DNA from: Stentor coeruleus
Lineage: Eukaryota > Ciliophora > Heterotrichea > Heterotrichida > Stentoridae
Assembly (NCBI GenBank): GCA_001970955.1
Contig: MPUH01000900.1
Location: 1-30,199, forward strand
Length of the DNA stretch: 30,199 nucleotides
Direction: 5' to 3'
Part shown: positions 18,449-27,147 of the stretch, one piece after another
Position numbering within the stretch: position 1 is the first letter of the stretch
Layout: each line of letters starts with the position of its first letter
The notes under the pieces: generated by a model
Told to the model about the DNA's origin: nothing
The model's database searches: none
Seen by the model: only the letters and a program-made list of their open reading frames with translations
Translations under genes and position numbers: made by a program

Positions 18449-19940
18449 TTTATATATAGGAAAATAAAGTATTTTGAAGATCACCTATTTAAAGTATATA
18501 AAATTCAACAATTTTTTTAAATAAATTGTGACAAAGTTGAAGCGAGAATTTATAAAATATATATTGGATTAATAACTATTTTGAAATTAGATAAAAAATA
18601 TTTTATGTGTAAGAAGAAAAGATATTTTTATGATAGAAAATTGAATTGATAATAAAAATAGCTGGAAAATAGGATTTTTGCGAAAGTTTTCTAAAGGATT
18701 AGAATGATGATATTATAAATTGTATTATATTATATGAACTTTTTAGTTTTTTGTTTACTAAAATTATGATAAATATACATAATAAATTGTAAATGAATAA
18801 AAAAAGGAAGCAAGAAATTGTGAATACATAATTAATTGTAAATGAGTAAAAAATATTTGTCAGATAATAGTAAATGTATATAATTTTGGAAAATGTATAC
18901 AATACGAAAGTAAGTTTGATATAGTATATCAAACAAAAAAGCTTAATATTGCATAAACAATTATATTCTGATTAAAAAAATAATCATTATCTTATGTATT
19001 AAATAAACAAGCAAACTACAATTTATCTTTAGCTTTAATCCGAAATTCATTGTTTCATCCTTTAAATGGGATATATAATTCTAAGTTTAATTTGAAAATG
19101 TATTGATTTAGGTTAGCAAGCAATGTAAAAAAGGTGAAAAAGATAAAGTAATAAGATTATTTTAAAAATCTTTAAATTTCTATCAGGTATATAAAACAAG
19201 GAAGTGATTAAAAGATACAGAAAAATTAACTTAAGGTTACGTGAAAAAAAGAGCGATCTTCAGCAAAAGATTCACAAAAGCCAAATAATTCATCATTTTA
19301 CCGCTGAAAAAAAAAATTTTTATTAACATACTAGGCAAAAAATACTATTACTATATACTTGAATTTTCAAAACTAGCATCTCAAGGTAACTTGATCTATG
19401 AAAGTAAAGTAAATCATTATTACAAGATATTTAAATATTTTTAATAAAATATGTCTTTAGTCATTTAGAAGATGGTTTTCCGATAAGGCCGGCCAAAAAA
19501 ACAAAGTTTCAAGTAGAACACAAGCCAAAATAATACCTACCATAGGTTAAGGGTTCAATAATCTTCTGAAGTACTATTCATACAAGCCCCAATCACTATC
19601 TCAGCATATTCAAACCTCTGCAGATGTTTCAAAAGGTAGAAGGGATATCAAAAGCCTAAGAATCATAAGAGTGCCGATAAGTTTGCGAAGTATCTGAACA
19701 AGTAATATGTTCATACCAATCACTCAGAGTTGAGCGAGTTGTAAGAAAACTTATCTTTCATAAGTACATCATCCTACCTTGAAATGCATAAGACCTGATA
19801 ATGAAAAAATGATCTTCTAGCATAATTTCTTGCTCATTCTCAGGTATAAGCTACCAATGAAAACTCTCCCCTGTAGCCGGCAAGATCATATTTAATTAGT
19901 TCCTAACTAATAATGGCTGGTTCTTCTTCTTCTTATAAAT
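18449..19940. other. Long gene-free region; the right half has coding-like GC but no ORF
   Basis: Positions 18449 to about 19190 are very AT-rich and G/T-skewed near the DUF229 start, with no credible gene. From about 19480 to 19940 GC rises to about 32-40% per 60-nt line, as high as in genes here, yet all frames are broken by stops. It contains a 7-bp inverted repeat (19895-19901 with 19905-19911, loop CCT), a shorter hairpin at 19749-19763 (CTTAT/ATAAG) and ggccggcc at 19488-19495. It may be a non-coding RNA gene, a decayed gene or an unusual leader of the TBC1D23-TTC39 gene. No tRNA boxes or snRNA signature were recognised. Confidence 0.5.
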
Positions 19941-22900
19941 ATGCCTAGGCAAGATCAGATTTCAAAGTGGCTGAAACTATTAGGCGAGGAAGCTAAACAA
20001 AAGCAGGCTCTTTTTGAAAAGTATCCTGAGAATTTCCGCTTGGACCACCCTGACCAAGCCACAATCCATCAGGACTGCCAATCACTAGAGTCAAAATCTC
20101 CAATTTTTGAAGAGTCAGAACTCAAAAACGCCCTTGAATTGCTTCTAACGTATTACTGTAAAACTGAACGGATATCATATAAGTCTGGCTTACATGAAGT
20201 TCTTGCCCCATTCTTCATAATGCGGTTTAGTAATCTGAAAACGGTCTATGGGGCATTTTGTGCCTTTATAGATAAAATGATTCCTTGTATGTTTATTTTG
20301 GAGAGTTCAATCGATATTATATACAACATATTTCAAAAACTTATGATGTATCATGAACCTCTTCTTTTTAATACACTTCAATCATCATTTCCTTCCCATG
20401 TACAAGTTGTTAAAAAATGGCTTTCAACAGCTATGGCTTCATGTTTTAATTCCGCAAATTTACTAAAATTCTGGGAATATATGTTAGAAGAAAATAATCC
20501 AAGTCTTTCACTTTTTATGACCTTATCACTTGTATACCGAAAAAGGGAAAGTCTTATGAGAAAATCTAAATCAAAGAAAAATCTAAATATCGAAGAAAGC
20601 GACATTGAAGACTTTAGTGAAATTATTAAAGAAGCTGTTACATATCAAAACAACACGCCAAAGTCTTTTCAAAAACTTATTGAAAAAGTTATTTTATCAA
20701 AGTCTCCTCAAGGAAATGAAATCAAAGATTTAGAAAACTCTTCAATACTTAAAATCTCAGAAAAAGAGCTTATAAAACCCCCATCAAATTATATTATCAT
20801 AGATAGAAGACATTTAAAAAGTTATACCAAATCTCATTTCCCTCAAAGTTTTAATCTTTCATCTGAGTTATCAATTACTACTGGTAAGTAATTATATAGT
20901 TTAGAAGAACTTTGGAGCATCTTATCTGGCTTTACCACATTTTTTAATAGCAAAAATTCTAAAACCTGTCACTTTATTTTCGTCTCAGAGCCTTCAGACT
21001 TAAAAAACGAAAACAATTTATGTCTTGATTTAGTTCGTCGAGGTATNGTTCGTCGAGGTATAGAAAAACTAAGCCTTATTTCAATATCTTTTAATAATCC
21101 ACATAGTTCTGATTGTTCTAAATGCTGTTTTGCTAAAGAACTTCATTTATTATGTCAAGAGAATTTTGATAAAAAGCAAGTTCTTGATTTGTTATGGGAA
21201 AACTATAATTCTGATATAAACATTGAGAATATTGCCACAAATAGTTTTGCTAAAGTTAGAGAATCTGGGATTTTTAAAAGTGGTAATAAGGAATTTAATA
21301 GTTCAAGTATGTATGAATGTTTAAAACTTATGTGGACAAGTAATTTATTAGAGGCAGAAAGTTGGTTTGAGTCTAAAAAACAAGAAGACCCAAGATGTGC
21401 ACTTCATTTTGCAGAAGCAGGTTTTCTTAAAGCTCTTTTATTAGGAGATTCAGGGTCAAGAGAGACAGTTACAGAAAGATTAGCTGATACTGAGAAAATA
21501 GCATCTGAATATATTAAAAATTTAAAGAAATCAAGCAAATTGTATAATGAATTGAAAAGAGGTACTGGGAAAATTTTAGGTTCAGAAGGAAAAGCGTTGA
21601 ATGATGAGAATTTTACTAGAGCACAAATTATTGATATTGTAAAATCAGGCCAGCAACTACAGCTTTCACTAACTGTTAAAGCTGAAGCAACATTATTCAA
21701 ATCAGGATCTGAGTTGCTGCAAAGGAAACTTACAACAGGGTCTACTAATTTCCGCAAGGCTTGGAAGTTGTATCAGAAAGCAAAAAAAATTGGAGAAATC
21801 TCACTAGCTTTAGCAGCTAAAAAATTATCATCAAATGAGATAATCGATTTAAACAAAGGTCTTGAACTTGACATTAAGAATATGGTGCTTTTTGGAGAAG
21901 GGGTTATAATACTTGGCCTTTCAATGGCTCCAAGTAGTATGGGAAAAGTAGCTCGAGCTGCAGTAGGTATTGAAGTAGACCAAAACAAAGGAATAAAAAG
22001 TCTCTATGAATGCATCAATGCGAAATCTGGCATAAGGGTACCATTATCTCTAATGTTTCTATCATTTTGGCTAGCAATTTACATTCCTGATTATATCCCT
22101 GGGAAAAAAGAAAGATTAAAAGAAGCACATGAACTAGTAAGATTTTCTTTGCATTATTACCCACAAAGTCCATTTTTCTATTGGCTTGAAAGCTATTTGA
22201 ATCAAAAACAAGGTAATCTAGAAAGGGCTCTTAAACTATTAAATAGAGTTATTTCAAAATCAAACAAACTTGGCTTGAATATCATTCCTGGAAGGTTAAA
22301 TTTTGAAAGAGGATGGGTCCTTTTTTTATGTCATGAATGGGCATCTGCAGTTAAATGTTTGAATGAAGCTTGTTCTGCTGGAAATGCTACATCTTTTACA
22401 AGACTTCTTATGGGTGTTTGTAATTGTATGATTGGGAATTTATCTGATGGACAAGCTATACTTGAAGAACTTGAGACTAATCATATTAATGGAAGTGAAA
22501 GATGGGTTAGTAAAAGAGCTGCTAGGTATTTACAGAGAAGAAGATTTCAGATATTTCCTTTTGAGATTATTTATGTTACTGATAGTTTTGGAACTTTGAA
22601 AGCAGAGTGGTTAGAAAGTTCTTTAGAGTATCTTGGACATATATCAATGGATATTGAATTTATTGAAGAAATTGAGGAAAAAGCTGTATGGCTTTTGCTT
22701 AGAGGAACTATTTTTAGATTAATGGGACGTTTACAACAAAGTGTCAAAGCTTTACAAGAAGGGATTTTATTAGAGAATGATATTAAAGATGAAGTTTGGG
22801 TTATTCCGCATCTTTATTACGAGCTTGGATTAGTTTATGCAAGATCAAGGGACTGGGTTTCATCAACTAAATATATTCGTATGGCTAGGGCTTATAAGAA

Positions 22901-22991
22901 AAAATACGAATTCTCAAATGCTTTAAACAATAAACTGAAGTCAGCTATGGACATAACTGTTCAAGAAGAAAATAGAGAATTCAATAAATAG
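19941..22991 (+). CDS. TBC1D23-TTC39 fusion protein (TBC + rhodanese + Iml2/TTC39 TPR)
   Basis: A single plus-strand frame runs from ATG 19941 to TAG 22991, interrupted by one in-frame TAA (20889-20891, inside a probable mini-intron) and one in-frame assembly join (N 21047). It is about 1000 residues. Residues 1-215 match TBC1D23: HPDQATIHQDC, LLTYYCKTERISYKSG, MMYHEPLLFNTL, TPKSFQKLIEKV. The Arg and Gln fingers are absent, as in TBC1D23, so GAP activity is unlikely. Residues about 277 onward form a rhodanese domain (YIIIDRRHLKSYTKSHFPQS), continuing after 20900 without an evident catalytic Cys. From about 21310 onward the family is TTC39/Iml2: AESWFESKKQEDPRCALHFA, NFRKAWKLYQKAKKI, YYPQSPFFYWLESYLNQKQG, NFERGWVLFLCHEWASAVKC, ending with IPHLYYELGLVYARSRDW. 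TBC1D23 captures vesicles at the trans-Golgi; the TTC39 role is poorly known. The start aligns with the start of the TBC fold. Confidence 0.82.
20884..20899 (+). other. Candidate 16-nt intron with unresolved reading frame
   Basis: GTAAGTAATTATATAG has the 5' GTAA and the 3' TTATATAG seen in the AVL9 introns and removes the in-frame TAA. However, it joins codon phase 1 to a frame that needs phase 2, giving an immediate TAG. An in-frame removal would be 12 nt (20888-20899) or 21 nt (20884-20904), or one exonic base is missing from the sequence here. Confidence 0.5.
21033..21061. repeat. 14-bp direct duplication around N 21047 (assembly artefact)
   Basis: gttcgtcgaggtat at 21033-21046 is repeated at 21048-21061. 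The 15-nt offset keeps the frame of the fusion gene and adds five false codons. Confidence 0.8.
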
Positions 22992-23046
22992 ATAACTTAG
23001 AGTTTAGCTAAATTTATATACTAACTTAGTTTTAATAATCATTTAT

Positions 23047-23904
23047 ATGAAAGAAGAAGGACATACTAAAGAAGAAAACTGTGAGGAGGATTACCGCATG
23101 TTTTACAAAATTATAAAACAAAACATGAATTTCAAACACCCCGGAAACAAACTCCCAAAAATCCCTTGGTTCCTGAAAAATTGCAGGAATGAGCAAATTT
23201 TAATCCTCCTAACAAAACTCTTACAAGATTCAAAATTCATGGTTAATGAGTTTCTCGATAAAGCTACCCTTCTTATTCTTCTTAATCGTTCAGAAAAAGA
23301 AAATCAGATTGCCAAAATTGCATCTCTTCTAAAAGAAAACGTGGATATGAGAGAAAGGTTAAAATATATACCTGAGTGTAAAGATAAAAGCCGAGGAAAA
23401 ATTCGATTATTAGAAAGTGAAAGCGAATTAGGTCCAGTGACAATAACTTTAGAATTAGCAGGAGAAGTTCGAAATCTTGATATTGGGGAATATATTGAAG
23501 GACCTGTAAGCTTAAAAAGTGATATAGAAATCAAAGTGTTTGTTCAAGTTAATAATGAATCTATTATGCTTGATGAAATATATATTTACTTTGGTTCAGC
23601 TTTAGATGATGTTTATTATTTAAGTCTAGTTGACAAACCTTTTTTTCAAACAATTTTGCATAAAGGGGATGAAAGGTATAAGCTTAAAATAGAATTGAAT
23701 TTATTTCTATCGAATCTTGATAAGAGAGAAATACTTCTTTTCCATTTATATGAGAATGAGGCACTTACTAAACAGGAACAAGAGGCTGAGGATTTGTATT
23801 CAGAATTACTTAATCAGTTAGGAATTAGGGAAGTAGATGGTGAGTATGAATCTGCTTTTGAGCTACCAAAAAGTAGAGATTGTTGTAATTGCATGATTCA
23901 ATGA
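23047..23904 (+). CDS. Protein of unknown function with C-terminal CaaX prenylation box
   Basis: Not recognised. It has 285 residues, ATG only 55 nt after the TBC1D23-TTC39 stop, and ends in TGA. Residues 1-110 are charged and helical (FYKIIKQNMNFKHPGNK, RNEQILILLTKLLQDSKF). Residues about 125-225 look like a beta-rich domain (LGPVTITLELAGEV, SDIEIKVFVQVNNESIMLDE). The last residues are SRDCCNCMIQ: CMIQ is a good CaaX box (C, aliphatic, aliphatic, Gln), which in known proteins favours farnesylation, and the three cysteines just before could be palmitoylated, as in some Ras proteins. It is therefore probably a peripheral membrane protein on the cytosolic side. No GTPase motifs are present, so it is not a Ras-type GTPase. 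Confidence 0.82.
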   Translation: MKEEGHTKEENCEEDYRMFYKIIKQNMNFKHPGNKLPKIPWFLKNCRNEQILILLTKLLQDSKFMVNEFLDKATLLILLNRSEKENQIAKIASLLKENVDMRERLKYIPECKDKSRGKIRLLESESELGPVTITLELAGEVRNLDIGEYIEGPVSLKSDIEIKVFVQVNNESIMLDEIYIYFGSALDDVYYLSLVDKPFFQTILHKGDERYKLKIELNLFLSNLDKREILLFHLYENEALTKQEQEAEDLYSELLNQLGIREVDGEYESAFELPKSRDCCNCMIQ

Positions 23905-24115
23905 GTCTAATAGAGTATTAAATATGATTCTTAGATTTTTGATGGACATTTAGAATTTTATTTCAAAGAATTATCAGAGTTGTTGGAAAGAGGATAGTAG
24001 GTTATTAATAAAGTCCAAACACAATTACTGGCTTTAAGATTATATAAAATCATATAGTTTTAAATAGAATTTTTATTATTATAGTCATTAATGCTTNAAT
24101 ATATAAGTGAATTGG

Positions 24116-25069
24116 ATGAGTAGTGACACAGAAAATGAAATCATAAATAGGCTTAAACAAAGCATCTCATCTTTCAATGAAATCCCAAATAACTCAATTC
24201 ACTTAACTCATCTCATCAGTGGAACTAATCAAATCTATAAAATCAGTTCATCTTGCCAAAACTCTCCAATAATCTATCGTGAATTTGGTATCAACAATTT
24301 TATATCTAAAGAAGTAGAAAGAAATAATTTCTTATTAGTATCTTCATCAGGTCAAGGACCCCGAGCTTTTTTTCAATCTGAAGATTTCCGTATCGAAGAA
24401 TACTTAGGAGAATCTTTAACCCGAGAAAATTGTAATTCTTGTGCTGAAGAAATAATCCCAAGTCTTATATCATATCACAATCTCCATAAAGGTTTTGCTC
24501 CAAACAGTATCTTTGAATATATTCACAATTGGACTGAAGCTTTTTTCTTAAAATCTACTAAATATAAAAATAACTTATCAGAACTTGAGACAGTCTTATT
24601 AAAAAATGTTAAAAAGTCAATAAAAACTTTTAGGGATGAAGTGTTTGATCTTTTACCTAAATGTGATGAATATATTTTTAGCCATAACGATTTTTCTTAT
24701 GGGAATATCATTGTTGGAGAGAATAAATATTGGATTATCGATTATGAGTATTCTGGACTTGGACATCCAAGTGTGGATTTAGCAAGTTTTATAATAGAAA
24801 CTCAATTTGATTTTTCTACACCAAAATATAAGTATATTCCTGAAGATGAAATGCCAATAGAAACACAATTAAAGTTTGTTAATAGATATGCTGATATGGC
24901 AAGAATTGATTCTGATGAACTTTGGTATGATGTTAATCGAAGTAAAGCGGGATTGTGCTATTTGGGTATGATATGGGCAGCATGTCAATATCAACCTGGA
25001 TGTGCTGATATGCTTGAATATTCACTTATGAGAAAGGAATTATTTTTAAGATATAAACGAGAAGTATAG
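24116..25069 (+). CDS. Choline/ethanolamine kinase
   Basis: Phosphorylates choline or ethanolamine with ATP, the first step of the CDP-choline/CDP-ethanolamine (Kennedy) pathway to phosphatidylcholine and phosphatidylethanolamine. Diagnostic motifs are LISGTNQIYKISS at the N-terminal nucleotide loop, the Brenner catalytic motif SHNDFSYGNIIVG (catalytic Asp, Asn) near residue 190, and the choline-kinase motif WIIDYEYSGLGHPSVDLASF just after it (metal-binding Asp). The C-terminal WAACQ and KRE-rich end also fit. It has 317 residues from ATG 24116, a typical length for the family. A GTG nine nt upstream is not a credible start, and an in-frame TAA lies at 24104-24106. A lone N at 24097 sits just upstream, outside the coding region. 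Choline versus ethanolamine specificity cannot be decided. The stop is TAG. Confidence 0.93.
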   Translation: MSSDTENEIINRLKQSISSFNEIPNNSIHLTHLISGTNQIYKISSSCQNSPIIYREFGINNFISKEVERNNFLLVSSSGQGPRAFFQSEDFRIEEYLGESLTRENCNSCAEEIIPSLISYHNLHKGFAPNSIFEYIHNWTEAFFLKSTKYKNNLSELETVLLKNVKKSIKTFRDEVFDLLPKCDEYIFSHNDFSYGNIIVGENKYWIIDYEYSGLGHPSVDLASFIIETQFDFSTPKYKYIPEDEMPIETQLKFVNRYADMARIDSDELWYDVNRSKAGLCYLGMIWAACQYQPGCADMLEYSLMRKELFLRYKREV

Positions 25070-25335
25070 TTAAGATTTAAAAATTTAGGTATTTGATGAT
25101 TGATGTGGTTTTAATTAAAAAATAAGATAAATTTAGTGACTTATGGCTTGGATTTACATTTAAAGTTGTGTTGATATTTTTATTGGAGTTTTTTAGATGG
25201 TTTAAGATTAATTCACTGATGTTATTAAATTGTGAGTTATTTAGGTAATTAAAATTCTAAAGAATTAGGCCACAATTATCAAATAATATTTAGAAATCAA
25301 CCTGATTATTTCAATATCATGGATTAATAATGCAT

Positions 25336-27054
25336 TTACTTTAAATCATGACTTGCGTCCATCCTTAAACCATGTACCCATTCTCCATTAAACTGGTTCA
25401 AATCATTATCAATGTAAATTCCGTTTCCATGATACTTCCCATTAACAAAAGATCCAAAATACTTTTCTCGTCCTTTAATTTCAGAACCTTCTCCATTCTG
25501 AGTATCTCCATCCCACTCTCCTTCATATATATAGCTTCCATCATTTTTTGTCAAAGTTCCTTTACCACTTTTCTAAATAAATTTTACAACATTGTTTTTC
25601 CATTCCCCTTCATAACTCCAGTCTTTATTAGTTAAAATCCCTATTCCATTTCTTTTCCCTCCACAAAGACCTCCTTTATATATATCCCCATTCTCATAAA
25701 ATATCTCATTAGAAATAACTTGTCCTGAATAAATTTTACCACAATGTTCTGATAAATGAGCTGAAATTGGATTATGATTTTGTAACCATTGTTTAAAATT
25801 CTCAGTATTTGTCCACTTTGCTATAAATGAACTTCTAAGTCCTTTTGTAAACTTTTTATATTTTGAAACTTTTTTTTCTTCAGGATCTAAGTTGTAGTAC
25901 TTAAACTTTTTAGATGACATTTTATCCCTTTTCATCAAGGTATCAATTTTCTGCCCTTGCATCCTCAGTCTGGCAAACGCAAGACTACACAGTTTATCTT
26001 TGAAAAAATTGTGGAAATCATTTATTATATTATAATGACTTCTATTCCATATTTCATTTTCACTAACTTCCCATGTTTCTCTTGAATTCCAGCTGCTTTC
26101 AACTCCCTATATAATCTTTACATTACATCTATCTTTAATAAACTTACTTTCTGCTGAATTTAATTTTACACAGTCCATCATTTTTCCAGGCAAGGTAAAC
26201 TTAATTTTACCTGTGTCAATATTAATTACAGCATGTGGCTTAGATCTTGGATGCTGAGTAATCATTAAATTTGTGCAACCAACAAGATAAGCACTTTTTT
26301 CCATTTCTGACAATTGAAATATAGAAATATAACTATGTAATACATAGTTATCATTAAATATCTTAAGTGGAAGGCCAAGCATTTCTAAATATGCTTTGTA
26401 ATCAGGAAAATAATCCAAACTGTCAAAACAAAGCTGCCCAGGATATAATGATAATAATGCATATATTATTGAACTTACCTGACTTGGTTTTTTAGAAAAC
26501 ACAATAATTCTTCCTTGTAATAGAATCAATTTGAAAATCATGAAAACTTTTTCTTTAAATAAGTGTAAAAGCATTCGTGTTGAGAAACCTAAATAAAGTT
26601 CTGATAAAGAAACTTGTGTAAAGCTTCTATTTATAGATTCAAAAGCCTCAGATAGTATATTAGTATTAGAAAAATCTCCTTGATCAAAGTAAGCCTTAGT
26701 TGGACCTTGCATATATGAAGAGATTAGACCATAAAAAGGTATATTAGATACAATTACCACAGCTTTTTGAACGTAATTTCTGTTCATTTCTACTGTCACA
26801 TGGTCATTTGGGATTTGTCGAAAGCATGAAACACAATGTTTGATGCAACCTTGAAGATTCAGTGTAAAAAAAAATGTTTCCGCCTAAGTAAATCCTACTG
26901 TTTCATTGTGGACACAGTCTGGAAGTGCTAGATAAGAAATAAGCTCACAGTTTTTTCCTTCTGGGTAAGTATATTCTAATATGCTTCCTTGTTTATGATG
27001 AAACCCTATAACATGTATGCTATGAAGAGGATATTCTTCAGTGATTCCATACAT
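25336..27054 (-). CDS. AVL9-family DENN protein with C-terminal MORN repeats, four exons
   Basis: Removing three 15-nt introns joins four exons (27054-26899, 26883-26122, 26106-25588, 25572-25336) into 557 residues. The N-terminus is AVL9: IHVIGFHHKQGSILEYTYPE, YLALPDCVHNETAETFFF, CFRQIPNDHV, YVQKAVVIVSNIPFYGLISS and the DENN core GRIIVFSKKPSQVSSIIYAL then LSLYPGQL. AVL9 acts late in the secretory pathway; DENN proteins commonly activate Rab GTPases. A basic linker (about 355-400) precedes about five MORN repeats (about 430-545): GDIYKGGLCGGKRNGIGIL, WSYEGEWKNNVKSGKGTL, YIYEGEWDGDTQNGEG, EKYFGSFVNGKYHGNGIYI, FNGEWVHGLR. MORN repeats often bind membranes or cytoskeleton; they are not part of animal or yeast AVL9 as I know it. 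The start is the first ATG after a G/T-rich flank and opens on the family's usual first strand. Exon lengths are all multiples of three. Confidence 0.9.
25573..25587 (-). other. 15-nt intron 3 of the AVL9-MORN gene
   Basis: GTAAAATTTATTTAG on the minus strand, phase 0. It removes an in-frame TAG and restores a MORN repeat across the junction (WKNNV/KSGKGTL). Confidence 0.9.
26107..26121 (-). other. 15-nt intron 2 of the AVL9-MORN gene
   Basis: GTAAAGATTATATAG on the minus strand, phase 0. It removes an in-frame TAG and joins the AVL9 domain to the linker before the MORN repeats. Confidence 0.87.
26884..26898 (-). other. 15-nt intron 1 of the AVL9-MORN gene
   Basis: GTAGGATTTACTTAG on the minus strand, phase 0. 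It removes an in-frame TAG inside a conserved AVL9 segment (ALPDCVHNET/AETFFFTL). Confidence 0.9.
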
Positions 27055-27147
27055 TATATTTTTGATGATTATTTAGTAATCTTAAAATTATCTCTTATAG
27101 TCAGTTAAGTATTAAATAATATTTACATAGAAAATTATCGTTATATA

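Noticed and set aside
18449-18484. GTG-initiated 12-residue extension of the DUF229 protein
   Set aside because: No ATG in the extension; ATG at 18448 places the signal anchor at the N-terminus as expected.
18699-18932. 77-residue minus-strand frame rich in Ile, Tyr and Phe
   Set aside because: Composition follows the very AT-rich intergenic DNA, and there is no domain or gene-like codon pattern.
19545-19575. tRNA-like box B (gggttcaata)
   Set aside because: The flanking bases do not form a T-arm stem and no matching A box, anticodon arm or acceptor stem was found.
19941-22991. A non-standard genetic code in which TAA is read as an amino acid
   Set aside because: Only one in-frame TAA is seen, next to a GT-AG mini-intron pattern, while TAA ends several other genes here and no other gene has internal TAA.
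24107-24115. GTG start for the choline kinase
   Set aside because: Nuclear genes here use ATG; an ATG lies nine nt downstream and a stop lies immediately upstream.
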